NCBI RefSeq assembly: GCF_010365105.1
Contig: NZ_JAAFGZ010000007.1
Coordinates: forward strand, 62,001-126,000
Source of the DNA: Polaromonas sp.
GTDB lineage: Bacteria > Pseudomonadota > Gammaproteobacteria > Burkholderiales > Burkholderiaceae_C
Direction: 5' to 3'
Length of the DNA: 64,000 bases
The notes beneath the pieces are model-generated. The model was not told the DNA's origin. It ran no database searches and worked only from the letters and a program-made list of their open reading frames with translations. Positions 56,399 to 64,000 of this stretch are shown in pieces. Position 1 is the stretch's first letter. The number at the start of each line of letters is the position of its first letter. The position numbers and the translations under genes were made by a program.

Positions 56399-56831
56399 AG
56401 ACGTGAGAAGCTCGCTTGACGAAGGCATCCACCAGGCTGCCTGCGATCTTGTCAAACACCGGCCCGACCAGCGACGCCAGTGTTCCGTTGTCAAAGGCAT
56501 AACTCAGGGTGAACTCGACCTTGCAGGCGCGCTGGCTGCCGTCACCCAGCGGCAGGAAGTTCCAGTCGCCTTCCAGCCGGGAAAAAGGACCTTTGACCAG
56601 TTTCAGGCTGACCTTCTGGTCCTGCTCATGCTGGTTACGCGTGGTGAAGCTCTGCCGGATACCGGCAATGGAAATGCCGACCTTGGCCACCATGCCCTGA
56701 GCCGTTTCCTCTTCCACCGAAGCACGGTCGCACCAGGGTAAAAATTGCGGATAGCTGACAACATCGGTCACCAACGCGAACATTTCAGCGGGGCTGTACC
56801 AGATAAGAACGGACTTGTGAACGGTTTTCAT
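56385..56831 (-). CDS. ratA: RatA-type START-domain protein (COQ10 family)
   Basis: 148 residues from MKTVHKSVLIWYSPAEMFALVTDVVSYPQFLPWC. The START-like hydrophobic pocket protein of the polyketide cyclase/COQ10 family; VEFTLSYAFDNGTLASLVGPVFDKIAGSLVDAFVKRA is the C-terminal helix. In eukaryotes COQ10 binds ubiquinone; in E. coli RatA was reported to inhibit 70S ribosome assembly. Divergent from smpB over 71 bases; overlaps rnfH downstream. Confidence 0.93.
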   Translation of the reverse strand: MKTVHKSVLIWYSPAEMFALVTDVVSYPQFLPWCDRASVEEETAQGMVAKVGISIAGIRQSFTTRNQHEQDQKVSLKLVKGPFSRLEGDWNFLPLGDGSQRACKVEFTLSYAFDNGTLASLVGPVFDKIAGSLVDAFVKRASHVYGDT

Positions 56832-56902
56832 ACAATCTAAGGCTGGGGGCAATTGTATGAGCCACAAGTGCTGCTTCGCCCCTCTGCTCCACTATCTTAG
56901 CC

Positions 56903-57460
56903 ATGGTCACCAAAGAAGCAAACTCCTCCAAAAAACCCGCTGCGGCCTCTTCAGGGAAACCGACAGGAAAACCAGCCGCCAATCTGTCACCCAAGGCAGC
57001 CGCCGCCGCCGTGCGCATTGCCGACAACAAGAAGGCCACGTTCAACTACCACATTGAAGAGCGGTTTGAAGCCGGCATGGTGCTGGAAGGCTGGGAAGTC
57101 AAGTCGGTGCGCGAAGGCAAGGTACAGCTCACCGACGGCTATGTGGTGATCAGGGGTGGCGAGTTGTTCATCATCGGCTGCCAGATCAACCCGCTGGGCA
57201 CCGCCTCCACCCATATCCGGCCCGACTCGGTGCGCACCAAGAAGCTCTTGATGCACAAGGAAGAGATTCGCCGCCTGATCGGCAAGACCGAGCAGAAGGG
57301 TTTCACGCTGGTGCCGCTGAACATGCACTGGAAGGCCGGCAAGGTGAAGTGCGAGATCGGCCTCGCCAAAGGCAAGGCCGAGCATGACAAGCGCGACACC
57401 ATCAAGGACCGTGAAGGCAAGCGCGAAGTGGATCGCGCGATGAAATCAAGAAACCGCTAA
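56903..57460 (+). CDS. smpB: SsrA-binding protein SmpB with extended N-terminus
   Basis: 185 residues. The SmpB core starts near residue 42 with [39 protein letters not shown] and ends in the basic [25 protein letters not shown] tail that mimics a codon-anticodon helix. SmpB guides tmRNA to stalled ribosomes. The first ~40 residues are an Ala/Lys/Ser-rich tail ([20 protein letters not shown]); E. coli SmpB lacks it. tmRNA (ssrA) is not visible in this window. Confidence 0.95.
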   Translation: MVTKEANSSKKPAAASSGKPTGKPAANLSPKAAAAAVRIADNKKATFNYHIEERFEAGMVLEGWEVKSVREGKVQLTDGYVVIRGGELFIIGCQINPLGTASTHIRPDSVRTKKLLMHKEEIRRLIGKTEQKGFTLVPLNMHWKAGKVKCEIGLAKGKAEHDKRDTIKDREGKREVDRAMKSRNR

Positions 57461-57500
57461 AGACACAGCGCATAGGCGCAAAAAAAATAGTTTTTCGAGA

Positions 57501-57533
57501 GGGAATAAACAGGCGACCAAAGGTGTTTATCCC
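57501..57533. promoter_or_regulatory. Inverted repeat upstream of the secreted lipoprotein-like/ECF sigma unit
   Basis: GGGAATAAACA (57501-57511) and TGTTTATCCC (57524-57533) form an inverted repeat, one extra base in the left arm, 42 bases before the ATG of the small secreted protein. The GGGAATAAA half resembles -35 elements of some ECF sigma factors, so this may be the autoregulated promoter. Tentative. Confidence 0.35.
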
Positions 57534-57574
57534 GGTGCAGCCACTTGCTGCGCAACACCACCAGGAGAAACCTC

Positions 57575-57949
57575 ATGAAAATCTTGTCCATTGCCTTTCT
57601 GACCGCTGCATTGGTGGGCGGATCTGCCGCCATGGCCGCCGGCAGCCCCGCCACCGTCGCCGATGGCGTGCTGGTCGGCCCCAACGGCATGACGCTGTAC
57701 GTGTTCGACAAGGATGCTGCCAACAGCGGCAAATCGGCTTGTAACGGCCCGTGCGCCACCAACTGGCCACCCTTGATGGCTGCCGATGCAGACCAGGGCG
57801 CCGGCGACTATATGGTCATCACTCGCGACGATGGCAAAAAGCAATGGGCCATGAAAGGCAAACCGCTCTACTACTGGTCCAAGGACAGCAAGCCCGGCGA
57901 CAAGACCGGCGACGGCTTCATGACTGTCTGGCACACCGCCAAACCCTGA
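57575..57949 (+). CDS. Secreted protein with Yx(F/W/Y)xxD repeat (COG4315-like)
   Basis: 124 residues from MKILSIAFLTAALVGGSAAMAAGS, preceded by AGGAGA. The signal peptide ends AMAA; no lipobox Cys is seen, so it is periplasmic rather than lipidated. The motif LYVFDKDAANSGKSACNGPCATNWPPL and the second copy KPLYYWSKDSKPGDKTGDGFMTVWH define the family of predicted (lipo)proteins with Yx(F/W/Y)xxD repeats. Function unknown; members are often near ECF sigma factors under stress control, as here. Confidence 0.9.
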   Translation: MKILSIAFLTAALVGGSAAMAAGSPATVADGVLVGPNGMTLYVFDKDAANSGKSACNGPCATNWPPLMAADADQGAGDYMVITRDDGKKQWAMKGKPLYYWSKDSKPGDKTGDGFMTVWHTAKP

Positions 57950-57989
57950 TGACCGGCCCGGCTTTCCCGCCCACCGGGCCAGGCAAGCC

Positions 57990-58544
57990 GTGAACCACTT
58001 TCCGGTCACCGAGCACATCCCCAGCCTGCGCCGCTACGCGCGGGCGCTGACTGGAGATGCCTGGACTGCAGATGACCTGGTGCAGGACACGCTGGAGCGG
58101 GCCTGTTCCAAGTGGCGCTTGTGGCTGGCGGGCAGCGACCTGCGGGCCTGGCTTTTCACGTTGATGCACAACTTGTATGTAAATGATATTCGTCGAACAG
58201 CCAGGCAGGCGGAGGCAGGCATCCGCGTCAATGTTGATGATGTGCTTCATGAACTGCTTGCGCCCGAGAGTAGCACCGCCCAATCGCTTGATCTGCAGCG
58301 CTGCCTGCTGCGCCTGCCGCAGGATCAGCGCATCGTGCTGCTGCTGGTCAGCCTGGAAGACCTGAGCTATGAAGAAGTGGCGCGAATTACGCGGGTTCCC
58401 ATCGGAATCGTGATGTCGCGCCTGTCGCGGGCACGCAGCCGCCTTCGTGAACTGATGGACAGCCCGGCAAAACCGATTGCATCGGCGGCACCGGCAACAG
58501 CGCCATCCTCGCCTGCACCCACGGTGCTGCGGCGCCTGAAATGA
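57990..58544 (+). CDS. ECF-family RNA polymerase sigma factor
   Basis: 184 residues. Region 2: LRRYARALTGDAWTADDLVQDTLERACSKWRLW and LRAWLFTLMHNLYVNDIRR. Region 4: LQRCLLRLPQDQRIVLLLVSLEDLSYEEVARITRVPIGIVMSRLSRARSRLREL. It directs RNA polymerase to a stress regulon in response to loss of its anti-sigma partner, encoded 13 bases downstream. The gene for a small secreted protein lies 40 bases upstream and is likely the main target. A C-terminal Ala/Pro tail of 30 residues is extra. Confidence 0.94.
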   Translation: MNHFPVTEHIPSLRRYARALTGDAWTADDLVQDTLERACSKWRLWLAGSDLRAWLFTLMHNLYVNDIRRTARQAEAGIRVNVDDVLHELLAPESSTAQSLDLQRCLLRLPQDQRIVLLLVSLEDLSYEEVARITRVPIGIVMSRLSRARSRLRELMDSPAKPIASAAPATAPSSPAPTVLRRLK

Positions 58545-58556
58545 GGGTTGAAAAGC

Positions 58557-59384
58557 ATGCATGAACCCCACAGCGAACCCACCCACGAGCAAATCCATGC
58601 GCTGGTCGATGGCCGCCTGTCTGCTCACGAACAAGCCCAAGCCATGGCGGCGCTGGCGGGTGACCCGGTCGCGCTTGAAACGTTTCAGGACTGGCAGGCG
58701 CAGCGCGAAGCCCTGCGCGCACTACACGCATCCTTGCTCGAAGAACCGATTCCCGAGACGCTGATGGCGGCTGCCCGCCGCAGCCAGCAGGGCCGGCAGC
58801 AGTTCGGTCAATGGTCGCGCTGGGGCGGCATGGCGGCAGCCGTGGTGCTGGCTTTTGGCGTCGGCTGGCTGTCGCATGGCCAGTTTGGCCAGACCGACAT
58901 GGCGTTTGACCAGAAACCGTCGGCGCAGGCCTTCGTGCGCCAGGCTTCGGTGGCCTATGCGGTGTTTTCGCCTGAAGTCCGCCATCCAGTGGAAGTCACC
59001 GCCGCGCAGCAGGAACACCTGGTGCAGTGGCTGTCCAAACGCCTCGGCAAACCCCTGAAGATTCCTGTATTGGCCGCGCAAGGCTATGAACTGGTGGGCG
59101 GCCGGCTGCTGCCCGGCGATGACGGCGCCCGCGCCCAGTTCATGTTCCAGAATCCGGCAGGCATGCGCGTCACGCTCTACCTGGGCGCACTCGATGGCGA
59201 CGCGCTGCCCCATGCGGCGGGAGCGCCCAAAACAGAAGTGGGAACTACCGCTTTCCGCTACAGCGCAGAAGGTGGGGTAGCGTCCTTTTACTGGGTCGAT
59301 CAGGGTTTTGGCTATGCGCTGAGCGGTGCGGTGCCGCGTGAGGAATTGATGCGGCTGGCGCAACTGGTTTACCAGCAGCTTTGA
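58557..59384 (+). CDS. Anti-sigma factor, membrane-anchored
   Basis: 275 residues from MHEPHSEPTHEQIHALVDGRLSAHEQAQAMAALAGDP, a short N-terminal anti-sigma region like RskA/ChrR-type zinc-free domains. One transmembrane helix is near GGMAAAVVLAFGVGWLSH, then a periplasmic domain of 170 residues with KIPVLAAQGYELVGGRLLPG and YWVDQGFGYALSG. It should hold the upstream sigma factor inactive until a periplasmic signal. Start ATG has GAGGG nine bases upstream; TTG three codons earlier is the alternative. Confidence 0.9.
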   Translation: MHEPHSEPTHEQIHALVDGRLSAHEQAQAMAALAGDPVALETFQDWQAQREALRALHASLLEEPIPETLMAAARRSQQGRQQFGQWSRWGGMAAAVVLAFGVGWLSHGQFGQTDMAFDQKPSAQAFVRQASVAYAVFSPEVRHPVEVTAAQQEHLVQWLSKRLGKPLKIPVLAAQGYELVGGRLLPGDDGARAQFMFQNPAGMRVTLYLGALDGDALPHAAGAPKTEVGTTAFRYSAEGGVASFYWVDQGFGYALSGAVPREELMRLAQLVYQQL

Positions 59385-59425
59385 ATCGCTTTCGCAAGAA
59401 CCCGCTGGCAGCAAAGCCTGAAGGT

Positions 59426-60559
59426 CTACAGGCTCCGCAGCGGATGCGCCTCGGCAGCCCAAGGGCTGATGAAAAACGCATCGGCCATGCCGGGCTTCAC
59501 GTCCTCGATGCGCGCCGGCTTCCATTGCGGCTGATAGTCCTTGTCCACTGCCAGCGCGCGGATTCCCTCGACGGTTTCGCTTTGCGCCCCGGGGCGCAGG
59601 TGAAAGCACTGATGCACCATGTCCCGCTCCATGCGCAGGTCATCGGCCAGCGTCATGCTGCGGGCGCGGCGAATCTGCTCCAGCGTCACATGCAGCATCA
59701 GCGGCGAGCGCTTGCGCAGCACACCGGCCATCCGGCTTGCCCAACGGTCGTCCCTGGCTTTTTCCAGCGCATCGACGATGTGCTTGACCCGCAGCAATGA
59801 GAAAAATGCATCAATATGGCCTGTTTCGCAGGCCGGACGGGCACTGTCCGCTATGAATTTTGATGCAATCCATTGATCAGCTTCAGCGGCCGATGCCCAA
59901 GGCGTGGTACCCAGTTCCGCCCACAGCGCCGGCAGGTCACCCGCATCCAGTTTTACATCAGCCAGTCCGTAGCCGATGGCCTCGTCGGCGCCAATGACTT
60001 CGCCGGTCAGCGCCAGGTATTCGCCCACATGGCCGGGGCAACGGCTCAGGAAATAGCCGCCGCCCACGTCAGGGAACAGGCCGATATTCGTCTCGGGCAT
60101 GGCCATTTTGGTGCGCTCGGTGACGATGCGTACCCGCGCGCCCTGGCTCAGGCCCATGCCGCCGCCCATCACCACGCCGTCCATGAAGGCGATGAAAGGC
60201 TTGGAATAGGTCTGGATCAGGTGGTTGAGCTGGTATTCATCGGTGAAGAAGTCGTCCAGCGCAGGATCGCCGGCCAGCGCTGCCTGGTGGAAAAACCTGA
60301 TGTCGCCGCCGGCACAAAAACCGCCGAACAGGCTGTCAGGCGTTCCGGGGCGTCCCAGCTTGTTGGTGCCGCGAATCGCCACCAGCCGCACCTCCGGGTC
60401 GTCCTGCCAGGCGCGCAGGATGGCGAGCAATTCGCGCACCATGGGCAGCGACAGGGCATTGAGCGCCTTGGGCCGGTTCAGCGTGATCAGTCCGGCATTG
60501 CCCTGGCGCTCGGCCAGCACGTCACCGGCCGCATCGATTTTGTTGATTTCTGTCGTCAT
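59426..60559 (-). CDS. 3-hydroxyisobutyryl-CoA hydrolase-like crotonase
   Basis: 377 residues from MTTEINKIDAAG with GGAG upstream; ATG overlaps the transporter stop. Motifs: NRPKALNALSLPMVRELLAIL, FCAGGDIRFFH, FIAFMDGVVMGGGMGLSQGA, MAMPETNIGLFPDVGGGYFLSRCPG; the Glu of PETNIG and Asp of FPDVGG are the catalytic pair of HIBCH. It removes CoA from 3-hydroxyisobutyryl-CoA in valine breakdown, or a related hydrolysis. The segment IADSARPACETGHIDAFF coincides with an in-frame copy of the interspersed repeat. Confidence 0.9.
   Translation of the reverse strand: MTTEINKIDAAGDVLAERQGNAGLITLNRPKALNALSLPMVRELLAILRAWQDDPEVRLVAIRGTNKLGRPGTPDSLFGGFCAGGDIRFFHQAALAGDPALDDFFTDEYQLNHLIQTYSKPFIAFMDGVVMGGGMGLSQGARVRIVTERTKMAMPETNIGLFPDVGGGYFLSRCPGHVGEYLALTGEVIGADEAIGYGLADVKLDAGDLPALWAELGTTPWASAAEADQWIASKFIADSARPACETGHIDAFFSLLRVKHIVDALEKARDDRWASRMAGVLRKRSPLMLHVTLEQIRRARSMTLADDLRMERDMVHQCFHLRPGAQSETVEGIRALAVDKDYQPQWKPARIEDVKPGMADAFFISPWAAEAHPLRSL
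59801..59866 (-). repeat. Interspersed repeat copy 11, in frame inside the HIBCH-like gene
   Basis: On the minus strand: GCATCAAAATTCATAGC, GTGCCCG, spacer, CCTGCGAAACAGGCC, then ATTGATGCATTTTTC. The order and spacing fit the family. It lies in frame in a variable linker of the enzyme. Confidence 0.55.
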
Positions 60560-61431
60560 GCTCTCTGTCTCCATCCAATCAATTCATTCACCACCAGCGC
60601 GCCAATGACCAGCGAACCGCCGGTCAGCACACTGGAACCTGGCACCTCGCCGGCACCCACCCAGGCCAGCAGGATGCCAAAAATCACTTCCAGCAAGCCC
60701 AGTAGCGCCACCTCGGGCGCCTTGAGCACTCCGGCGCACAGCACCGCCAGCACACACGGAATCGCCAGTTGAAAAAGTCCCAGTGCCGCCAGCAGGACGA
60801 TGTCGTGCGTTGTCGCCGAAAAAGGAAGCGCCAACGGCAAGGTGGCCAGCGACGACAGCGCCGCCCCGATCAGGACCGCAGGCACCAGATTGATTTTCTG
60901 GCCATGGGCGCCGCCATGCTGCACCACCGTCCAGTTGCAGGCGCCTGCTACCGGCACCATCAGCGCCACCAGCGTCCCAGCCAGCTGGCTGCCCAGGTCC
61001 ATCTGGCCGCCATACATCCAGACAATGCCGGCGCTGGCCAGCGCAATCGCAACCCAGGTCCGCGCGGGAATCCTGTGGCCGATGAAGACACGAGCCATCA
61101 GGGCCGTGATAAAGGGACCGAGCGCCAGCGTCACCAGCACATTGGCCACGGTGGTCAGCGTCAGCGCCACCATGAAGGCGGTGAACATGATGCTCCAGCA
61201 AACGCCGGACAACCACAGCGCCTTGCCGCCATGACGGATTTTCGAGAAAACCGCCCGCCCCTGAAACAAAGGCAGGATCACCAGCAGCGACGCCAGCGTG
61301 AAAAAGCTGCGCCAGAAGGTTACTTCAAAGCTGCGCGCCGCCTCCAGCTGCCGCGTCACCACACCAGCCATGGACCATAGCAGCGTCACCAGCACCATCA
61401 CGGCCACCGCGCGGGAATGCGTCAAGTTCAT
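60556..61431 (-). CDS. DMT-superfamily (EamA) transporter
   Basis: 291 residues from MNLTHSRAVAVMVLV, with AGGTG upstream. About ten hydrophobic helices in two EamA repeats: the first with WSMAGVVTRQLEAARSFEVTFWRSFFTLASLLVIL, the second with VPVAGACNWTVVQHGG and LGLLEVIFGILLAWVGAGEVPG. Exports or imports small metabolites; substrate unknown. Its stop overlaps the HIBCH-like gene start (ATGA), so the two are one transcript. Confidence 0.9.
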   Translation of the reverse strand: MNLTHSRAVAVMVLVTLLWSMAGVVTRQLEAARSFEVTFWRSFFTLASLLVILPLFQGRAVFSKIRHGGKALWLSGVCWSIMFTAFMVALTLTTVANVLVTLALGPFITALMARVFIGHRIPARTWVAIALASAGIVWMYGGQMDLGSQLAGTLVALMVPVAGACNWTVVQHGGAHGQKINLVPAVLIGAALSSLATLPLALPFSATTHDIVLLAALGLFQLAIPCVLAVLCAGVLKAPEVALLGLLEVIFGILLAWVGAGEVPGSSVLTGGSLVIGALVVNELIGWRQRA

Positions 61432-61453
61432 CAAGGGCACCTGTGCGAACGAT

Positions 61454-61480
61454 AAAAAGGCCACTGCATGCAGTGGCCTT
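61454..61480 (-). terminator. Rho-independent terminator of typA
   Basis: AAGGCCACTG and CAGTGGCCTT, 10-bp perfect stem around CATG (the whole 57-80 stretch is a palindrome). On the minus strand T5 follows. 58 bases past the typA stop and just upstream of the transporter gene. Confidence 0.85.
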
Positions 61481-61537
61481 CAACGAGTATTTCAGGCATT
61501 CAAGCCTGATCCACTGAACGGCCGAAGCCGTTCAAGC

Positions 61538-63352
61538 TCAGCGGCCTGAGCGCTTGCGCTCGCTTTCAGTCAGGTAACGCTTGCGCAGGCGAATCGACTT
61601 GGGCGTGATTTCAACCAGTTCGTCGTCCTCGATGAACTCGACGCCGTATTCCAGCGTGCATTCGATCGGCGGCGTGATCTTGATCGCGTCTTCCTTGCCG
61701 GACACGCGGAAGTTGGTCAGCTGCTTGGTGCGCGTGGCGTTGACCACCAGGTCGTTGTCGCGGCTGTGGATGCCGACGATCATGCCTTCGTACACCGGAT
61801 CGTTGGCCTTGACGAACATGCGGCCGCGGTCGTCGAGCTTGCCCAGTGCGTAGGTGAAGATTTCACCGGCGTCCATGGAAATCAGCACGCCATTCTTGCG
61901 TCCGCCAATGTCGCCCTTGTGCGGCTCGTAGCAGTCAAAAATATTGGCGATCAGGCCGGAGCCGCGCGTCAAATTCAGGAATTCGTTGGTAAAACCGATC
62001 AGGCCACGCGCCGGAATGCGGTATTCCAGGCGCACGCGGCCACGGCCGTCCGGGTCCATGTTGACCAGCTCGCCCTTGCGCTCGCCAAGTGCCTGCATCA
62101 CGCCGCCCTGGTGCTGCTCTTCGATGTCGGCAGTCACCAGCTCGATCGGCTCATGCTTTTCACCATTCACGTCTTTCATCACGACGCGCGGCTTGGATAC
62201 AGCCATCTCAAAACCTTCGCGGCGCATGTTTTCCAGCAGGATGGTCAGGTGCAGCTCGCCCCGGCCCATGACTTCGAAAATGCCTTCTTCGTCGGTTTCC
62301 TTGACGCGCAGGGCGACGTTGTGCTGCAGTTCCTTTTGCAGGCGGTCCCAGATCTGGCGGCTGGTTACGTACTTGCCTTCGCGGCCGGCCAGCGGGCTGG
62401 TGTTGACGCAGAAATTCATGGTCAGCGTCGGCTCGTCAACCTTGAGCATGGGCAGCGGCATCGGGTTGACCGGGTCGGTGATGGTCACGCCAATGCCGAT
62501 GTCGGTCAGGCCGTTGATCAGCACGATTTCGCCGGGGCCGGCTTCGGTCGCCTGCACGCGCTCCAGGCCCTGGAAGGTCAGCACCTGGTTGACGCGGCCC
62601 TTGACAGGCTTGCCGTCCGGGCCTTCCATCACGACCACGTCCATCATCGGCCGGATCGTGCCCTGGCTGATGCGGCCCACGCCGATGCGGCCGACGAAGG
62701 TCGAAAAGTCGAGTGCAGAAATCTGCAGTTGCAACGGCGCGTCAGGATCACCCTTTTGGGCTGGCACGTGCTTGAGCACGGTGTTGAACAGGGCCGACAT
62801 GTCGGGACCCCACTGCTCGCCTTGCTCGCCTTCTTCCAGCGACGACCAGCCATTGATGCCCGAGGCATAGACCACGGGGAAATCAAGCTGTTCGTCGGTG
62901 GCACCGAGCTTGTCGAACAAGTCGAACGTGGCGTTGATCACCTTGTCAGGATTGGCGCCCGGCTTGTCCACCTTGTTCACCACCACGATGGGCTTGAGGC
63001 CCAGGGCCAGCGCCTTCTTGGTCACAAAGCGCGTCTGGGGCATGGGGCCTTCCTGCGCGTCGATCAGCAGCACGACGCCATCGACCATGGACAGCGCGCG
63101 TTCGACTTCGCCGCCGAAGTCGGCGTGGCCCGGGGTATCGACGATGTTGATGTGCGTGCCTTCCCAGGTCACGGCGCAGTTCTTGGCCAGGATGGTGATG
63201 CCACGCTCTTTTTCGATGGCGTTGTTGTCCATCACGACTTTTTCGTGGTCGGCGAAGGTGCCGGACTGGCGCAGCAACTGGTCGACCATGGTGGTCTTTC
63301 CATGGTCAACGTGGGCGATGATGGCGATGTTACGGATTTGTTTATGACTCAT
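61538..63352 (-). CDS. typA: Translational GTPase TypA/BipA
   Basis: 604 residues from [32 protein letters not shown]1 [10 protein letters not shown]3 [11 protein letters not shown]4 NKVDKPGA; domain II, an EF-G-like domain V and the family-specific C-terminal domain ([25 protein letters not shown]) follow. A ribosome-associated GTPase used in 50S assembly at low temperature and in stress. The ATG at 63352 is preferred over a longer frame. It follows truB by 37 bases and ends in a palindromic terminator. Confidence 0.97.
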   Translation of the reverse strand: MSHKQIRNIAIIAHVDHGKTTMVDQLLRQSGTFADHEKVVMDNNAIEKERGITILAKNCAVTWEGTHINIVDTPGHADFGGEVERALSMVDGVVLLIDAQEGPMPQTRFVTKKALALGLKPIVVVNKVDKPGANPDKVINATFDLFDKLGATDEQLDFPVVYASGINGWSSLEEGEQGEQWGPDMSALFNTVLKHVPAQKGDPDAPLQLQISALDFSTFVGRIGVGRISQGTIRPMMDVVVMEGPDGKPVKGRVNQVLTFQGLERVQATEAGPGEIVLINGLTDIGIGVTITDPVNPMPLPMLKVDEPTLTMNFCVNTSPLAGREGKYVTSRQIWDRLQKELQHNVALRVKETDEEGIFEVMGRGELHLTILLENMRREGFEMAVSKPRVVMKDVNGEKHEPIELVTADIEEQHQGGVMQALGERKGELVNMDPDGRGRVRLEYRIPARGLIGFTNEFLNLTRGSGLIANIFDCYEPHKGDIGGRKNGVLISMDAGEIFTYALGKLDDRGRMFVKANDPVYEGMIVGIHSRDNDLVVNATRTKQLTNFRVSGKEDAIKITPPIECTLEYGVEFIEDDELVEITPKSIRLRKRYLTESERKRSGR

Positions 63353-63389
63353 GGTGGACTTTCTGGGAACTTGAAAAACGGTATTTGGA

Positions 63390-64000
63390 TTAATGTTGAA
63401 AAGAGCCGGCATCCGTGGGTTCAGAGGCTGCGGCCATGGAAACTGGCGTTAAAACTTCGGTCGCACACTGGGCTGATTGCAGGAGGTCCTGGACTTCAAC
63501 CGGGCTCAGCAAGCGCTGGGGAATCAACTCGTCGGCACAGATATGGGCAGAACCCAGAAATGCAGCGGGCTCGCTGCCATACACCTGCACCAGCGGTGCA
63601 TCGGCACCCCACTGGCCCCGGCGACGCAATCCGCTCAGGAAACGTCCTGCATTATCGGCGTCCAGCGTGACGGATGGGTAAGCGGCCACCAGCGACTGCG
63701 GCGGCAGCAAACAGGCATCGCGCTCGGCTTCGGTCATCGCTTCGAGCGCAGCCAGTGTCACGCATTGCGCAGCCACAAAACCTCCGGTTTCGATCCGGCG
63801 CAGCGAACCCAGGTGCGCGCCGCAACCGATGGCCTCGCCAATGTCTTCGCCGAGCGTACGAATATACGTTCCCTTGCTGCAGCTCACTATTATTTTAATA
63901 GCTGCTTGCGCCCGTGGATCATGCGCAATCGCCATATTTAGCTTGAAAATCGTGACGTGGCGGGCTTCCCGCTCGACCTCAATGCCCTTGCGGGCATATT
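63390..64000 (-). CDS. truB: tRNA pseudouridine(55) synthase TruB (partial, 5' end outside window)
   Basis: The visible part holds ~203 C-terminal residues: ARKGIEVEREARHVTIFKL, VSCSKGTYIRTLGEDIGEAIGCGAHLGSLRRI and the PUA-like C-terminus (AFLGSAHICADELIPQR). The catalytic Asp lies upstream, beyond the window. It makes pseudouridine 55 in the T arm of tRNAs. Between IFKLN and IVSCSKG the loop (MAIAHDPRAQAAIKI) matches an in-frame copy of the interspersed repeat. In E. coli TruB this loop is a few residues shorter. Confidence 0.95.
   Translation of the reverse strand, partial: YARKGIEVEREARHVTIFKLNMAIAHDPRAQAAIKIIVSCSKGTYIRTLGEDIGEAIGCGAHLGSLRRIETGGFVAAQCVTLAALEAMTEAERDACLLPPQSLVAAYPSVTLDADNAGRFLSGLRRRGQWGADAPLVQVYGSEPAAFLGSAHICADELIPQRLLSPVEVQDLLQSAQCATEVLTPVSMAAASEPTDAGSFQH
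63883..63952 (+). repeat. Interspersed repeat copy 12, in frame inside truB
   Basis: GCT, spacer, TAATAGCTGCTTGCGCCCG, spacer, ATGCGCAATCGCC, ATTT and an AAAATCG end. Nearly identical in its first half to intergenic copy 2 (AATAGCTGCTTGCGC) but inside the truB coding region, read in frame on the minus strand. Confidence 0.78.

Overview
This is a GC-rich, densely coded chromosomal segment. Protein similarity and gene order point to a betaproteobacterium of the Comamonadaceae (Burkholderiales), most like Polaromonas or Rhodoferax. The order exbB-exbD-lpxK-trm112-kdsB-adk, the ratA/rnfH pair beside smpB with guaB-guaA close by, and truB-typA all fit that group. No rRNA, tRNA, CRISPR array or intact transposon was recognised.

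Layout. 1-8.9 kb, minus strand: a split spermidine-synthase-like pair, a glutathione transferase, and an acyl-CoA degradation block (acyl-CoA dehydrogenase, small-molecule kinase, Crp/Fnr regulator, enoyl-CoA hydratase, 3-hydroxyacyl-CoA dehydrogenase) followed by a D-2-hydroxyacid dehydrogenase. 9-15.3 kb: lexA, with SOS boxes shared with a divergent asparaginase gene, then adk and the lipid A/KDO operon driven from exbB. 15.6-24.6 kb: housekeeping genes xseA, sodB, icd, clpS-clpA and sbcB, several with clear terminators. 24.7-31.6 kb: a GST, trhO, a PHB-depolymerase-like esterase, small membrane proteins and tex. 31.9-37.1 kb: CoA-transferase, iron alcohol dehydrogenase, an alpha/beta hydrolase, and a thioesterase-acetyltransferase fusion. 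37.2-44.1 kb: a TANGO2-like gene, ygfZ, and the mltG-tmk-holB-pilZ-tatD-ankyrin run. 44.1-47.75 kb: an AT-richer accessory island with a KfrA-like DNA-binding protein divergent from a complete tyrosine recombinase, an exported protein of unknown function and a catalase remnant. 47.75-64 kb: a cyclase-FHA protein, ldcA, a TadA-hydrolase fusion, guaB/guaA, ratA/rnfH, smpB, an ECF sigma/anti-sigma unit with a small secreted protein, a 3-hydroxyisobutyryl-CoA-hydrolase-like gene, a DMT transporter, typA and truB (cut by the window edge).

The most unusual pattern is a short interspersed repeat of about 50-80 bp. It reads GCTA, a short spacer, ATAGCTGC..GCGC, then TGCG.AA, GGCC and an A/T tail. I aligned ten good copies and three weak ones by eye. 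At least four of the good copies lie in frame inside conserved genes (asparaginase, tex, a HIBCH-like hydrolase, truB), and several others carry or abut the stop codon of a neighbouring gene. The second candidate for something little described is the KfrA-like/recombinase divergent pair, with two perfect inverted repeats between the genes. Other oddities are a TadA fused to a dehalogenase-like domain that lacks its nucleophile, a hotdog thioesterase fused to a GNAT domain, and a thymidylate kinase with a 60-odd residue N-terminal extension that looks translated from an extragenic repeat.

All calls rest on reading sequence and remembered families; no searches were run.
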